From Propionicimonas sp. (GTDB taxonomy: Bacteria; Actinomycetota; Actinomycetes; Propionibacteriales; Propionibacteriaceae), in the NCBI RefSeq assembly GCF_029975155.1, contig NZ_JARKPQ010000160.1:37782-101781 (forward strand): a stretch of 64,000 nt of DNA, read 5' to 3'. A program made the position numbers and the translations under genes. Positions 26,309 through 40,822 of the stretch are shown piece by piece (position 1 is the stretch's first letter; the number at the start of each line of letters is the position of its first letter). The notes under the pieces were generated by a model that made no database searches, was not told the DNA's origin, and saw nothing but the letters and a program-made list of their open reading frames with translations.

Positions 26309-27769
26309 ATGACCTCTAGTCCTGAGGCAGCCACCGTCGCAGTCGACGACTTCGGAACCCCCGAAGCTTTCCTGGCAGCGGTCGACGCGACCATCAAGTA
26401 CTTCAATGACGGCGACATCGTGACCGGCACGGTCGTCAAGGTCGATCGGGACGAGGTCCTGCTCGACATCGGTTACAAGACCGAAGGCGTCATCCCCTCC
26501 AAGGAACTCTCCATCAAGCACGATGTGGACCCGTTCGACGTGGTCACCGTGGGCGATGTGATCGAGGCCCTGGTCCAGACCAAGGAGGACAAGGAAGGCC
26601 GCCTGATCCTGTCCAAGAAGCGTGCGCAGTACGAGCGCGCCTGGGGCACGATCGAGAAGGTCAAGGAAGAGGACGGCGTCGTCACCGGCAAGGTGATCGA
26701 GGTGGTCAAGGGCGGCTTGATCGTCGACATCGGACTGCGCGGCTTCCTGCCGGCGTCCCTCGTCGAGATGCGTCGCGTCCGCGACCTCCAGCCCTACGTC
26801 GGCATGGAGCTCGAGGCCAAGATCATCGAGCTGGACAAGAACCGCAACAACGTGGTGCTGTCCCGCCGGGCATGGCTGGAGCAGACCCAGTCCGAGGTCC
26901 GGCACACCTTCCTCAACCAGCTCACCAAGGGCCAGATCCGCAAGGGTGTGGTGTCCTCGATCGTCAACTTCGGCGCGTTCGTCGATCTGGGCGGCGTGGA
27001 CGGCCTGGTGCACGTCTCCGAGCTGTCCTGGAAGCACATCGACCACCCGTCCGAGGTCGTCGAGGTCGGCGACGAGGTCACGGTCGAGGTGCTGGACGTC
27101 GACATGGACCGCGAGCGCGTCTCGCTGTCGCTGAAGGCGACCCAGGAGGATCCGTGGCAGACCTTCGCCCGGACCCACCAGATCGGCCAGATCGTGCCGG
27201 GCAAGGTCACCAAGCTGGTGCCGTTCGGCGCGTTCGTCCGCGTCGAGGAGGGCATCGAGGGCCTGGTGCACGTCTCCGAGCTGGCCGAGCGTCACGTGGA
27301 GATCCCCGAGCAGGTCGTCAGCGTCAACGACGAGGTCATGGTCAAGATCATCGACATCGACCTCGAGCGTCGCCGCATCTCGCTGAGCCTCAAGCAGGCC
27401 AACGAGGGCGTCGACGTCGCGGCGGACGACTTCGACCCGGCGCTGTACGGCATGACCGCGTCCTACGACGAGGCGGGCAACTACATCTACCCCGAGGGCT
27501 TCGATCCGGAGACCCAGGAGTGGAAGCCCGGCTACGAGGCCCAGCAGCGCGCGTGGGAGCAGCAGTACGCCGAGGCGCAGGCCCGCTGGGAGGCGCACAA
27601 GCGTCAGGTCCAGGAGGCCGAGCAGGCGGATGTGGACGCAGCGGTCGCCCAGGCGAACACCGCGGCCTACTCCTCCGGTGGCGCCGTGGAGGACGCCGCT
27701 CCGGAGGGCTCGCTCGCTTCGGACGAGGCCCTGCAGGCTCTGCGGGAGAAGCTGACCGGCGGTCGCTGA
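26309..27769 (+). CDS. rpsA: 30S ribosomal protein S1
   Basis: Four S1 repeats (GDIVTGTVVKVDRDEVLLDIGYKTEG..., VVSSIVNFGAFVDLGGVDGLVHVSELSW, KVTKLVPFGAFVRVEEGIEGLVHVSELAERH). Confidence 0.97.
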   Translation: MTSSPEAATVAVDDFGTPEAFLAAVDATIKYFNDGDIVTGTVVKVDRDEVLLDIGYKTEGVIPSKELSIKHDVDPFDVVTVGDVIEALVQTKEDKEGRLILSKKRAQYERAWGTIEKVKEEDGVVTGKVIEVVKGGLIVDIGLRGFLPASLVEMRRVRDLQPYVGMELEAKIIELDKNRNNVVLSRRAWLEQTQSEVRHTFLNQLTKGQIRKGVVSSIVNFGAFVDLGGVDGLVHVSELSWKHIDHPSEVVEVGDEVTVEVLDVDMDRERVSLSLKATQEDPWQTFARTHQIGQIVPGKVTKLVPFGAFVRVEEGIEGLVHVSELAERHVEIPEQVVSVNDEVMVKIIDIDLERRRISLSLKQANEGVDVAADDFDPALYGMTASYDEAGNYIYPEGFDPETQEWKPGYEAQQRAWEQQYAEAQARWEAHKRQVQEAEQADVDAAVAQANTAAYSSGGAVEDAAPEGSLASDEALQALREKLTGGR

Positions 27770-27784
27770 CCGGTTCGAAACGCG

Positions 27785-27817
27785 GACGTGCCCCCCACAT
27801 GGCGTGGGGGGCACGTC
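27785..27817 (+). terminator. Hairpin terminator downstream of rpsA
   Basis: GACGTGCCCCCCAC-atggc-GTGGGGGGCACGTC, 14-bp perfect stem followed by cgcgTTT. Confidence 0.75.
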
Positions 27818-27872
27818 GCGTTTGGTGACCTGCTGGCATGCTTGAGGTCACGGAGGCACCCCAGGAGACGCA

Positions 27873-28619
27873 GTGACGAGTCAACGGCCCACTCAGTTCG
27901 AGAACTATCCGCTCGAGCCGGACCCCGCCGCGTCCGCGTCCGGTGAGGGCGGACCGGCGCCCCGGGTGCAGCCCTACCTGCCGCCGCCCGTTCCCCGGCC
28001 GGCACCGGTGGTGCAGCGACTCCCGGAGCCGGGGACGTCGCGACGCACCGTGGTCGGGCTCGCGATCGGGGTGCCGCTCGCGGCGGTGCTCGGGATCTCC
28101 GTCCTCGGTCGCATCGGCGAGTCGGGCATGCCGTATGCGGAGGCGAGTGGCTGGGCGACGGAGGCCGTCCCGTACGACGACGAGGGCGGCTGGGAGACCG
28201 CCGAGATCGGCGGCCACAGCACCGACCTGGCCGACGGCTGGCAGGTGCTGGAGGAACACCCCGAGCGGCTCGTGCTCGGCAACGGCAGCAATCGGCTGTA
28301 CGCCTACCCGGAGCTCCTCTCGGCGTCGACCATCGCCGTCGAGGAGCTGCCCGCACTGGTGAGACAGGCACTGCAGGACGTGCCCGGCTTCCGTGGCGTC
28401 CCGGGAGCCGCGGTCGACTCGTCCACCCTCGACGTGCAGAAGGCCAGCCTCGGGGGCACCGGCACGTTCAAGAAGCACGCGGCGCGACTGCTGGCGAACC
28501 TGTGGGTGGCGTCGAGCGGCGAGGGACTACTGGTCGTCCGCGTCCTCACCGCCGCGCCGAACTCCGACGAGGCATACGGCGGGCAGGCCATGACCGACCA
28601 GCTCAGTTCGGATTTCTGA
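27873..28619 (+). CDS. Hypothetical membrane-anchored protein, Pro-rich N-terminus (paralog of next gene)
   Basis: Pro-rich N-terminus, TM TVVGLAIGVPLAAVLGISVLG, C-terminal domain FKKHAARLLANLWVASSGEGLLVVRVLTA. Confidence 0.75.
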   Translation: MTSQRPTQFENYPLEPDPAASASGEGGPAPRVQPYLPPPVPRPAPVVQRLPEPGTSRRTVVGLAIGVPLAAVLGISVLGRIGESGMPYAEASGWATEAVPYDDEGGWETAEIGGHSTDLADGWQVLEEHPERLVLGNGSNRLYAYPELLSASTIAVEELPALVRQALQDVPGFRGVPGAAVDSSTLDVQKASLGGTGTFKKHAARLLANLWVASSGEGLLVVRVLTAAPNSDEAYGGQAMTDQLSSDF

Positions 28620-29362
28620 TGAGCACCGGCGATCCCCGGCCCAGGTTCGAGGTGTATCCGCCCGCCGCGGAGGCCATCGAGCAGCCCGTCCCGCCCGAGC
28701 CGACCTGGGAGCAGCCCGGCGTCGAGCCGCCCGTCCAGCGGTACCAGGTCACGCCCTACGTGCCGCCGCCGACTCCTCCGAGAGCAGGCCCGAGTCGGCG
28801 TGGCGTCCTGGGGCTGGTGGTGGCTGTTCCCGTCGTGGCGGTCTGGTTGGGCTCGGTCAACAACTCCCGCACGTCGTCCTACGGCGAGGACGAGGAGACC
28901 GACGACGGCTACCTGTCGTCAGACGACACCACCGCGGGCGGCGCGACCATGTGGATCCGTGACGACACCTTCGAGCTGCCGGACGGCTGGGAGGCCACCC
29001 AGATCTCCGACGCGGAGGCGGTGGCCACCAACGGTGCGAGCCGGGTGCAGGCCTACCGCTTCGACGCCGATGCGGCGGACTCGGCCGCCGACCTCGTGTC
29101 CGCCCTGGTGTCGCGCCGTCTCGGCGCCTTCAAGGGAGATCTCGGCAAGCCGGTCGACGAGGTGGACGGCGACGTGCAGCGGGCCACCGTCAAGGGGTCG
29201 GGGAAGCTGTCCGGCAAGGCGGCGCGGCTCGTCGGCACGCTCTGGATCGATGCGGACGGCAACGCGCTCCTGGTGGTGAAGATCGTGACCGCCAGGAAAG
29301 GCTCCGACATCGCGCAGGAGGCGCAGGCCATCGTCGACGAGCTCGGCGCGAGCGTCGGATGA
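28620..29362 (+). CDS. Hypothetical membrane-anchored protein, Pro-rich N-terminus (paralog of previous gene)
   Basis: ATG directly after upstream stop; TM GVLGLVVAVPVVAVWLGSV; LSGKAARLVGTLWIDADGNALLVVKIVTA aligns with neighbour. Confidence 0.75.
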
Positions 29363-29988
29363 GCCGATCGGGGCCGGCGGTCGTGATCGGCCTGACCGGT
29401 GGGATCGCCTCCGGCAAGTCGGCGGTGGCCGACCTGCTGGCCGCGAGGGGTGCCGTGGTGATCGATGCCGACCTCCTGGCCCGCGAAGCGGTCGCGCCGG
29501 GCAGTCCCGGGCTGGCCGCGGTGGTGGAGCGGTTCGGCGCGGGCGTCCTCGGTCCCGATGGCGGGCTCGACCGGGCCGCGCTCGGCCGCCTGGTGTTCGC
29601 CGATCCGGCCGCTCGCCGTGATCTCGAGGCCATCGTCCATCCCGTCGTGCGGGCCAGGGCCGCGGAGCTGACCGCCGCCGCCCCGGACGGCTCCGTCGTG
29701 GTTCAGGTGATCCCCCTGCTGGTGGAGACCGGCCAGCAGGGCGCGTTCGACGTGGTCGCCGTGGTGGACGTCGATCCGGCCGTACAGGTGGCCCGCGTCC
29801 GGGAACGGGACGGCCTGGACGTCGCCGCGGCCACGGACCGGATCAACGCGCAGGCGGCCAGAGAAGAGCGACTGAACGCGGCGGACTGGGTGATCCACAA
29901 CGGCGGCAGCCTCGCCGAGCTCGCTACCGAGGTGGACCGATTCTGGGAGGCCTGCGTGCTGCCAGCCTGCCCACCTACCGCTGGCTGA
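29359..29988 (+). CDS. coaE: Dephospho-CoA kinase
   Basis: VIGLTGGIASGKSAVADLLAARGAVVIDADLLAREAV, IPLLVETGQQGAFDVVAVVDV. Confidence 0.95.
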   Translation: MSRSGPAVVIGLTGGIASGKSAVADLLAARGAVVIDADLLAREAVAPGSPGLAAVVERFGAGVLGPDGGLDRAALGRLVFADPAARRDLEAIVHPVVRARAAELTAAAPDGSVVVQVIPLLVETGQQGAFDVVAVVDVDPAVQVARVRERDGLDVAAATDRINAQAAREERLNAADWVIHNGGSLAELATEVDRFWEACVLPACPPTAG

Positions 29989-30027
29989 GCCAACCCACCT
30001 ATCGCTGGCTGAGCCTGTCGAAGCCCC
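29976..30027 (+). repeat. Short tandem repeat merging into dispersed repeat, copy D
   Basis: CCACCTACCGCTGGCTGAGCCAA / CCCACCTATCGCTGGCTGAGCCTGTCGAAGCCCC. Confidence 0.7.
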
Positions 30028-30038
30028 AGGCTCGAACG

Positions 30039-31145
30039 TCAGTCGCGTTTGGGTTTGTGGGTCATGTCGAGTTCCTCGGCCGTGGTGTGGGTGAGGATCA
30101 TGCCGCCGAAGTCGGCTCTGGCCTGGGCAAGCAGATCGGGGTCCACCGGATCGGTCTTGAGGAGTGGTGTGGCGTACCAGGTGGCCAGGTCTTTGGCTTC
30201 CACCAGGTAGTGGTGCTCGTCCAGCCGGGTGGTGGTCCACCCGCTGAGGTCGTTGGCCTTCGTCAAGTGCTGATCGGTCAAAATCTGGATACCACACGGA
30301 TCCAGGGTGAACTCATGCCAACGATCCGGGAACCGCTTGTACGCGAGCCGATCGAAATAGTCGGTGCCCGGAATCGGGGACATCAGCCAGCTGCCCCAGG
30401 TGAGGTGGGAGATCATGGCGATCGACAGCCGTTCGACTGGGGCCTGTAGCAGCGTGGCACGGAACTCGCCGATGGTCTCTGTCCAGTCCGTCTGGCCAGC
30501 CCTCGAGGTCAGCGACACCGCGCCAGGACGAAGGATGTCCACCTCGCGGATTTCTTGTCGTTCCTGCTGGTAGCTGTTGGACATGCTCACGTTCGTGTTG
30601 TTGGCTTGGCCGATCAGGATCTGTTTGGCGGTGGCCGGGTCAACCCAGAAGTCGGCGCGTAGGTTGATGTTGTCTTGGGCGCGCCCACCCTGGGCGCACA
30701 TCCAGTCGATGCCGTGGCTAACGGCCTGTTTGAGGGTGTCGTTGCCGCAGCCCCAGCCCGGCAACCGCCAGAACCCGTCGACTGGCTGGTATCCAAGCAA
30801 GCAGTTCAGCCGCGGGCCGAACATGAGTTCGTCCGTGGTCGCCCAGGCTGGTGGTCCCACGGTGCGAGCGCCTGTGAGCGTCCCCTCGACCCCGGCGGCG
30901 GCCAGTCGGTCGGCGAGTTGCTGGATCCAGGGGTTCATCTGCTCGGGCAGGCCTTCGATGAACAACATCCAGCCTGGCGGGCCGGAGAACCAGCCGCCAT
31001 TGGCCAGGCCCTCGCCATCGTCGTCGGGGACCGCCTCGTCCAGCAGACCGGCCTCGTAACGCTGCTTCGACTTCAGCAACAACAGGTTCTGCTCGCCACC
31101 CAACGACCGCTCCGCCCGAGCAATCCCCACCCAATCCACATCCAT
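30039..31145 (-). CDS. Hypothetical protein of unknown family
   Basis: MDVDWVGIARAERSLGGEQNLLLLKSKQRYEAGLLDE...THKPKRD, 368 aa, lower GC than neighbours; ORF track start 32813 runs antisense to uvrB and is not credible. Confidence 0.7.
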   Translation of the reverse strand: MDVDWVGIARAERSLGGEQNLLLLKSKQRYEAGLLDEAVPDDDGEGLANGGWFSGPPGWMLFIEGLPEQMNPWIQQLADRLAAAGVEGTLTGARTVGPPAWATTDELMFGPRLNCLLGYQPVDGFWRLPGWGCGNDTLKQAVSHGIDWMCAQGGRAQDNINLRADFWVDPATAKQILIGQANNTNVSMSNSYQQERQEIREVDILRPGAVSLTSRAGQTDWTETIGEFRATLLQAPVERLSIAMISHLTWGSWLMSPIPGTDYFDRLAYKRFPDRWHEFTLDPCGIQILTDQHLTKANDLSGWTTTRLDEHHYLVEAKDLATWYATPLLKTDPVDPDLLAQARADFGGMILTHTTAEELDMTHKPKRD

Positions 31146-31361
31146 AACCAACCTATTCCTCGAATGTCGTACCAATGAACTGCCCGGCGTCCGGGGACTC
31201 GCTGAGGATTGTCGTTGAGCGTAATGGACCAGTTCGATCGCCACCACGAAGTGAGGCGTCTGCGGCCGTGTGGTGCGTTGCTGGTGCCTCGGGATGCGCA
31301 CCCCGGCGGGTCCGTGCGAAGCCGTAGGTGCGTTGTCAGAGGGCACACCTATGCTCGTTCC

Positions 31362-33443
31362 GTGCGACCAGTGACCGATGTACAGCGCCGGGTGGCGCCC
31401 TTCCACGTGGTGGCCGACTTCGAGCCGGCCGGCGACCAGCCAGCGGCGATCGAGGAGCTCCAGCAGCGGATCGAGGCCGGCGAGAACGACGTGGTGCTGC
31501 TCGGTGCCACCGGCACCGGCAAGACCGCGACGATCGCGTGGCTGGCGGAGCGACTGCAGCGTCCGATGCTGGTCATGCAGCCGAACAAGACGCTCGCCGC
31601 GCAGTTCGCCAACGAGCTGAGACAGTTCTTCCCGGACAACGCCGTCGAGTACTTCGTCTCCTACTACGACTACTACCAGCCCGAGGCCTACGTCCCGCAG
31701 ACCGACACCTACATCGAGAAGGACTCCTCGCTGAACGAGGAGGTGGAGCGGCTGCGGCACTCCGCCACGAACTCGCTCCTGACCAGGCGGGACGTGATCG
31801 TGGTCGCCACCGTGTCGGCCATCTACGGCCTGGGCACGCCGCAGGAGTACGTCGACCGCATGGTGCGGCTGCGGCGCGGCGAGGAGATCGACCGCGACAC
31901 GCTGCTGCGGCGGCTGGTCGACATCCAGTACGTGCGCAACGACCTGGCCGCCACCCGCGGCACGTTCCGGGTGCACGGCGACACCGTCGAGGTCTTCCCG
32001 ATGTACGAGGAGCACGCCGTGCGGGTGGAGTTCTTCGGCGACGAGATCGAGGCGCTGTCCACGCTGCACCCGCTCACCGGTGAAGTGCTCAGCACGGACC
32101 AGGAGGTGTACGTCTTCCCCGCGTCGCACTACGTCGCCGGCGCCGAGCGCATGGAGCGGGCGATCGAGGGCATCGAGGCCGAACTCGCCGTCCGGCTCGC
32201 CGACCTGGAGGCCAACGGCCAGCTGCTGGAGGCGCAGCGGCTGCGGATGCGCACCAGCTACGACATCGAGATGATGCGCCAGATCGGCACGTGTTCCGGT
32301 ATCGAGAACTACTCCCGGCACATTGACGGACGCGACCAGGGCAGCGCCCCGAACTGCCTCCTCGACTACTTCCCCGAGGACTTCCTGCTGGTCATCGACG
32401 AGTCGCACGTCACCGTCCCGCAGATCGGCGGCATGTACGAGGGCGACATGTCCCGCAAGCGCACGCTGGTCGAGCACGGCTTCCGGCTGCCGTCCGCGAT
32501 GGACAACCGTCCGCTGCGGTGGGAGGAGTTCGTCGACCGGATCGGGCAGACCATCTACCTCTCCGCGACGCCCGGTCCCTACGAGCTGGCGAAGTCGCGC
32601 GGCTTCGTCGAGCAGCTGATCCGGCCGACCGGCCTGGTCGACCCCGAGATCGTGGTGAAACCCACCAAGGGCCAGATCGACGACCTGATGGCCGAGATCC
32701 GCGTCCGCACGGAGCTGAACGAGCGGGTGCTGGTCACGACCCTCACCAAGAAGATGGCGGAGGACCTCACCGACTACCTGATGGAGAACGGGGTCCGGAC
32801 GCGCTACCTGCACTCCGAGGTGGACACCCTGCGCCGGATCGAGCTGCTGCGCGAACTGCGGCTGGGCACCTACGACGTGCTGGTGGGCATCAACCTGCTG
32901 CGCGAGGGCCTCGACCTGCCCGAGGTGAGCCTGGTCTCCATCCTGGATGCCGACAAGGAGGGCTTCCTGCGCTCGGAGCGGTCACTGATCCAGACCACGG
33001 GACGGGCGGCGCGGAACGTGGCGGGCCAGGTCCACATGTACGCAGACAAGATCACGCCGTCGATGGCGGCCGCCATCGACGAGACCAATCGGCGGCGCGC
33101 CAAGCAGGTGGCCAACAACACCGAGCGTGGCAACGCCCCGCAGCCGCTGCGCAAGAAGATCGCCGACCTCACCGACCTGCTCGCCCGCGAGGACGCCGAC
33201 ACGTCCGCGCTGGTCAGCCGGGCCGGCGGGCGGCGACCGACGAGCCCGGTGCCGCTCAGCGCGGAGAAGACCCGTGACCTGGGCGCGATGCCGTCCAGCG
33301 AGCTCGCGGGGCTGATCAGCGAGCTGACCGAGCAGATGCACTCGGCCGCTGCCGAGCTGCAGTTCGAGCTCGCTGCCCGGCTGCGTGACGAGATCGCGGA
33401 CCTGAAGAAGACGCTGCGCCAGATGTTGGAGGCAACGCGCTGA
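31362..33443 (+). CDS. uvrB: Excinuclease ABC subunit B
   Basis: [73 protein letters not shown]-terminal UVR motif; GTG start. Confidence 0.97.
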   Translation: MRPVTDVQRRVAPFHVVADFEPAGDQPAAIEELQQRIEAGENDVVLLGATGTGKTATIAWLAERLQRPMLVMQPNKTLAAQFANELRQFFPDNAVEYFVSYYDYYQPEAYVPQTDTYIEKDSSLNEEVERLRHSATNSLLTRRDVIVVATVSAIYGLGTPQEYVDRMVRLRRGEEIDRDTLLRRLVDIQYVRNDLAATRGTFRVHGDTVEVFPMYEEHAVRVEFFGDEIEALSTLHPLTGEVLSTDQEVYVFPASHYVAGAERMERAIEGIEAELAVRLADLEANGQLLEAQRLRMRTSYDIEMMRQIGTCSGIENYSRHIDGRDQGSAPNCLLDYFPEDFLLVIDESHVTVPQIGGMYEGDMSRKRTLVEHGFRLPSAMDNRPLRWEEFVDRIGQTIYLSATPGPYELAKSRGFVEQLIRPTGLVDPEIVVKPTKGQIDDLMAEIRVRTELNERVLVTTLTKKMAEDLTDYLMENGVRTRYLHSEVDTLRRIELLRELRLGTYDVLVGINLLREGLDLPEVSLVSILDADKEGFLRSERSLIQTTGRAARNVAGQVHMYADKITPSMAAAIDETNRRRAKQVANNTERGNAPQPLRKKIADLTDLLAREDADTSALVSRAGGRRPTSPVPLSAEKTRDLGAMPSSELAGLISELTEQMHSAAAELQFELAARLRDEIADLKKTLRQMLEATR

Positions 33444-33465
33444 CCGAACATGGGAGACTGCGGTC

Positions 33466-34440
33466 GTGCACGTGACCACGGAAGTCTGGCTGATCACGAT
33501 CGCGGTGCTGGTGGCCGTGCTGGTATTCGACCTGGTGGTGATCGGCCGCCGGCCGCATGAGCCCTCGATGCGCGAGTGCGGGATCGCGATCGGCGTCTAC
33601 TCGGGGCTGGCGGTGCTGTTCGGGCTCGGCGTCGGCTACCTGGCCGGCCCGCGGTACGCGGGGGAGTTCTTCGCCGGCTGGTTGACCGAGTACAGCCTGA
33701 GCGTGGACAACCTGTTCATCTTCGTGATCATCATGGCCAACCTGCGGGTGCCGCGGCACCTGCAGCAGTTCGCACTGATGGTCGGGATCGTGCTCGCCCT
33801 CATCTTCCGGGGCATCTTCATCGCGCTCGGGGCCGCGGCGATCGAGCGGTTCAGCTGGGTGTTCTTCGTCTTCGGGGCGTTCCTGATCTACACGGCGGTG
33901 AAGCTGTATCTCGACTACCGCTCCCATGACGACGATGACGAGGCGACGGAGAACGCCGTGATGCGCTGGGTGCGGCGCACCTTCCGGTCCAGCCAGGACT
34001 TCCACGGCACCAGCCTGACCGTGGTCCAGGACGGAAAGCGGCTGATCACGCCGATGTTCTTCGTCGTGGTCGCGCTCGGCACCACCGACCTGCTGTTCGC
34101 CCTGGACTCGATCCCGGCGATCTACGGGCTCACCCAGGAGCCGTACCTGGTGTTCACCGCGAACGTGTTCGCGCTGATGGGCCTGCGCCAGCTGTACTTC
34201 CTGATCGGAGGGCTGCTGCAGCGCCTGGTCTACCTCTCGGTCGGCTTGTCGGTGATCCTCGCCTTCATCGGCGTGAAACTGATCCTGCACGCGCTGCACG
34301 AGTACCACCTCGACGACCGGCTCGGGATCACCGTCGACGTCCCCATCTGGCTGTCGCTGCTGGTGATCATCGGCACCCTCGCCATCACCACCGTGGCGAG
34401 CCTGCTGAAATCCCGCCGCGACGTGCGGTCAGGCCAGTAG
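33466..34440 (+). CDS. TerC family integral membrane protein
   Basis: [67 protein letters not shown]. Confidence 0.93.
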   Translation: MHVTTEVWLITIAVLVAVLVFDLVVIGRRPHEPSMRECGIAIGVYSGLAVLFGLGVGYLAGPRYAGEFFAGWLTEYSLSVDNLFIFVIIMANLRVPRHLQQFALMVGIVLALIFRGIFIALGAAAIERFSWVFFVFGAFLIYTAVKLYLDYRSHDDDDEATENAVMRWVRRTFRSSQDFHGTSLTVVQDGKRLITPMFFVVVALGTTDLLFALDSIPAIYGLTQEPYLVFTANVFALMGLRQLYFLIGGLLQRLVYLSVGLSVILAFIGVKLILHALHEYHLDDRLGITVDVPIWLSLLVIIGTLAITTVASLLKSRRDVRSGQ

Positions 34441-35136
34441 GCCCGGCTGCAGCCCGTCCGCGCCCGACACGGCGGAGGCGGGCAGGCGTCCGCTCAACCA
34501 CGCCCAGAGGCGGGCGTCGCTGCCGCTGACGCGGGTGCGCTCGCCCGTCGTGCCCAGGTCCGCGGCGAGGGAGTCGCCCTCCACGCGCAGAGCCGGCAGA
34601 TCGGCGTCCGCGAGCAGGTCCAGCACCCAGCGCAGCAGCCAGGCGGCCGCGCCCGGGTCGATCGCGTCCGCGCTGAACCCGCAGTCCAGGTCGAGGGTGT
34701 GGACGCACAGTTCGTGCAGCCGGGCGAGCGGCACGGCGGCCAGCTCGACGTGCCGGTTGTGCACCAGGACCGGAGCGGTCCAGTCGGTGACCCTGTCGAG
34801 CGCTGCCTGCAGGGCGCCGGCGCTCGTGTCCAGGTCGATCTGGAGGGCGAGACCGCCCCGGTCGGCTCCGGCCTCCAGGCCGGAGAGGCGCTTCGCGGCG
34901 GTCGGACGCGCGGGCTGGGGGAGTCCGGCCGTGGCGGCGTGGACGACGGCGCGCAGGTGGTCGGCGTTGCGCGCGAGGTGGGTGGCGACGTGGGCCCGGG
35001 ACCATCCCGGCAGCCCGCTCGGCTGGCGCCACTGGTCGTCGCTGATGCTGATCGTGAAGCCGAGCAGGCGCTGGGTGGCGTCAGCCACCCAGCGGTGCAC
35101 GTCCGCCACCGGAATCGACCCGGCGTGCTGGCTCAT
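34429..35136 (-). CDS. Maleylpyruvate isomerase family / mycothiol-dependent (DinB-like) enzyme
   Basis: [47 protein letters not shown]-terminal MDMPI-like region. Confidence 0.85.
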   Translation of the reverse strand: MSQHAGSIPVADVHRWVADATQRLLGFTISISDDQWRQPSGLPGWSRAHVATHLARNADHLRAVVHAATAGLPQPARPTAAKRLSGLEAGADRGGLALQIDLDTSAGALQAALDRVTDWTAPVLVHNRHVELAAVPLARLHELCVHTLDLDCGFSADAIDPGAAAWLLRWVLDLLADADLPALRVEGDSLAADLGTTGERTRVSGSDARLWAWLSGRLPASAVSGADGLQPGLLA

Positions 35137-35215
35137 GGGTCCAAACCTACGGCTCGCCACACCCTTCCGGCCAGCGGAAAGGGCCGCGGACCGGATGTCG
35201 GAGGCACCATCTACC

Positions 35216-38110
<2,895 letters not shown>

Positions 38111-38119
38111 GCGATCCGG

Positions 38120-38530
38120 TCAGCTGATCGTGAGCGTGTCACCGTCCACGGTCACGGTGGCCTTCGCGAGCGCGGTGGTCGCCGGGCCGGTGAGCACCGT
38201 GCCGTCGGCGAGGGAGAACGAGCTGCCGTGCCGGCCGCACACGATGGCGGCGTCGGTCACCTCCTGCACGGGCAGGTTCTGGTGGGTGCACAGGTAGCTG
38301 AACGCCTCGTAGCTGCCCTCTTTCGGCTGGGTGACCACGAAGGAGCCGACGATCTTGCCGCCGCCGACGGGGATCTCGGCGGCCTTGACCGTGTTGCCGC
38401 CGGACGAGCCGGACGTCGTGGAGCTGGTGCCGGACGTCGCCGCGGCGCAACCACCCAGGCAGAGCGTGACGGCGGCGATGCCGGCCGAGTTCAGGACGGT
38501 GCGTCGGGTCGGGAGCTGCTGGGCGGTCAT
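38120..38530 (-). CDS. Rieske (2Fe-2S) protein with Tat-like signal/lipobox
   Basis: MTAQQLPTRRTVLNSAGIAAVTLCLGGCAAA; Rieske motifs CTHQNL and CGRHGSSF. Confidence 0.9.
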   Translation of the reverse strand: MTAQQLPTRRTVLNSAGIAAVTLCLGGCAAATSGTSSTTSGSSGGNTVKAAEIPVGGGKIVGSFVVTQPKEGSYEAFSYLCTHQNLPVQEVTDAAIVCGRHGSSFSLADGTVLTGPATTALAKATVTVDGDTLTIS

Positions 38531-38832
38531 CGAGGCCTCCTCGGAACGGTTGGCCAAACAGTAGAACCTTCAACCACGTGTGTGGCTGTGCCCAACCTGT
38601 GAATCCCGCATGCGTTGTGCTGCGGGACCGGCACCTTCCCTTTCGGCGCGCCGAGGAACCAGGCTACCTGTCGTGATCTGGCCACGCGTGCTGTCCCGTC
38701 GGTCACTGCTGTCACGCCGAGCGGCTTCCGTGGCTGGATCGCGTCACCACCGATCCGGCACCGCCTTGGCACAGCGGTGATGCGGCTGGGCGTCGGGACG
38801 GGACTGTCGTCCGCGGTGCCTATGCTGACGGC

Positions 38833-40797
38833 ATGGCTGACCCGGCGAGCTACCGACCGGCGACCGGCACCATCCCCACGGGCCCGGGCGTCTACCGGTT
38901 CAGCGACCCGGACGGCCGGGTCATCTACGTCGGCAAGGCGATCAACCTCCGGCAGCGGCTGAACTCGTACTTCGCCGATCCGGCGGCCCTGCACTTCCGC
39001 ACCCAGACCATGGTCCGCACCGCGGCGAAGGTCGAGTGGACCCTGGTGCGCAATGAACTCGAGGCCCTGCAGCTCGAGTACACCTGGATCAAGCAGTTCG
39101 AACCCCGGTTCAACATCAAGTACCGCGACGACAAGTCCTATCCGTGGGTGGCGGTCACCTGGTCGGAGGAGTTCCCCCGCGTCTTCGTCGGCCGCGGCAG
39201 CAAGCGCAAGGGCACCCGCTACTTCGGCCCGTACGCGCAGGCCTGGGCGATTCGCGACACGATCGACTCGCTGCTGCGGGCCTTCCCGATGCGGTCGTGC
39301 ACGAAGGGTGTGTTCAACAGCGCTCGAGCGTCCGGCCGGCCGTGCCTGATGGGCTACATCGGCAAGTGCTCCGCGCCGTGCGTCGGCCGGATCGACGCCG
39401 ACGCTCACCGCGAACTCGTCCAGGACATGTGCGACTTCCTCGCCGGCCGCACCGGCGCCCTCGTCCGGCGCCTGGAGTCGGAGATGTACATCGCCTCCAC
39501 CAACCTCGAGTTCGAGCGGGCAGCGGTGCTGCGCGACCAGCTGGCCGCGCTGCGGCAGGCCACCGAGCGCAACGCGATCGTGCTCGGCGACGGCACGGAC
39601 GCCGATGTGGTCGCCCTCGCCGAGGACCCGCTCGAGGTGGCCGTCCAGGTGTTCCACGTCCGGGACGGGCGGGTGCGCGGCGAGCGCGGCTGGGTCGCCG
39701 AGCGCAGCGACGACGCCGACACCGGCGACCTGATCGAGCAGTTCCTGCTACAGCTCTACGCCGATGCCGACGCGGACGCCGTCCCGCCACTGGTGCTGCT
39801 GCCCGCGCTGCCCTCGTCCGCCGACGTGCTCGCGCAGCTGCTCGGCGAGCAGCGGGAGGGCACGGTGCGGCTGAGGGTGCCCCAGCGTGGCGACAAGGCG
39901 GCCCTGTTGCAGACCGCCGCCCGCAACGCCACGGAGGCCCTCACCCTGCACAAGGTGCGCCGGGCCAGCGATCTGTCCACCCGCAATCGTGCGCTGGAGG
40001 AGCTGCAGGAGGCCCTCGACCTGCCGCAGGCGCCGCTGCGGATCGAATGCTACGACGTCTCCCACACCCAGGGCAGCGAGGTCGTCGCATCGATGGTGGT
40101 GTTCGAGGACGGACTGGCGCGGAAGGGCGAGTACCGCCGGTTCGTCATCCGGACGGTCGAGGGCAGCAACGACGTCGGCGCCATGCACGAGGTGATCACC
40201 CGCCGGTTCGCCCGGCTGCTGGAGGAGCGCCGCCAGGAGACCGCCGCCGACGAGACGGCGGAGTCCGGGCCGCTGCTCGTCGACCCCACCACCGGTGCGC
40301 CACGGAAGTTCGCCTACCTGCCGGCACTGGTCGTCGTGGACGGTGGCGCGCCTCAGGTGGCCGCGGCCGAGCGGGCGCTGGCGGAACTGGGCATCGTGGA
40401 CGTGGCCCTGTGCGGCCTCGCCAAGCGGCTGGAGGAGGTCTGGCTGCCGGGCGAGGAGTACCCGCTGATCCTGCCGCGGACGAGCGAGGGACTGTACCTG
40501 TTGCAGCGGGTCCGGGACGAGGCGCACCGGTTCGCGATCACCCACCACCGCAACCGGCGCAGCGCGTCGATGGTCGAGTCGCTGCTGGACGACGTGCCCG
40601 GCCTCGGGGAGATCCGGCGCAAGGCGCTGATCACCTACTTCGGCTCGCTGCGCAAGCTGCGGGCGGCGAGCGTCGAGCAGATCGCGCAGGTGCCGGGCAT
40701 CGGTCCGCGCACGGCCGCCGCGATCAAGGCGGCGCTGGAGGCCCACGAAGCTCCGGTCGCGGTGAACGTCACCACCGGCGAGGTCATCGAGGGTTGA
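38833..40797 (+). CDS. uvrC: Excinuclease ABC subunit C
   Basis: [31 protein letters not shown] (GIY-YIG), UVR, RNase H-like and C-terminal HhH. Confidence 0.97.
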   Translation: MADPASYRPATGTIPTGPGVYRFSDPDGRVIYVGKAINLRQRLNSYFADPAALHFRTQTMVRTAAKVEWTLVRNELEALQLEYTWIKQFEPRFNIKYRDDKSYPWVAVTWSEEFPRVFVGRGSKRKGTRYFGPYAQAWAIRDTIDSLLRAFPMRSCTKGVFNSARASGRPCLMGYIGKCSAPCVGRIDADAHRELVQDMCDFLAGRTGALVRRLESEMYIASTNLEFERAAVLRDQLAALRQATERNAIVLGDGTDADVVALAEDPLEVAVQVFHVRDGRVRGERGWVAERSDDADTGDLIEQFLLQLYADADADAVPPLVLLPALPSSADVLAQLLGEQREGTVRLRVPQRGDKAALLQTAARNATEALTLHKVRRASDLSTRNRALEELQEALDLPQAPLRIECYDVSHTQGSEVVASMVVFEDGLARKGEYRRFVIRTVEGSNDVGAMHEVITRRFARLLEERRQETAADETAESGPLLVDPTTGAPRKFAYLPALVVVDGGAPQVAAAERALAELGIVDVALCGLAKRLEEVWLPGEEYPLILPRTSEGLYLLQRVRDEAHRFAITHHRNRRSASMVESLLDDVPGLGEIRRKALITYFGSLRKLRAASVEQIAQVPGIGPRTAAAIKAALEAHEAPVAVNVTTGEVIEG

Positions 40798-40822
40798 GGC
40801 GGCCGGGGCGGATAATGAGCGC

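Noticed and set aside
31146-32813. N-terminal extension of the 30039-32813 minus ORF
   Set aside because: Runs antisense through uvrB; real gene most likely starts at ATG 31145
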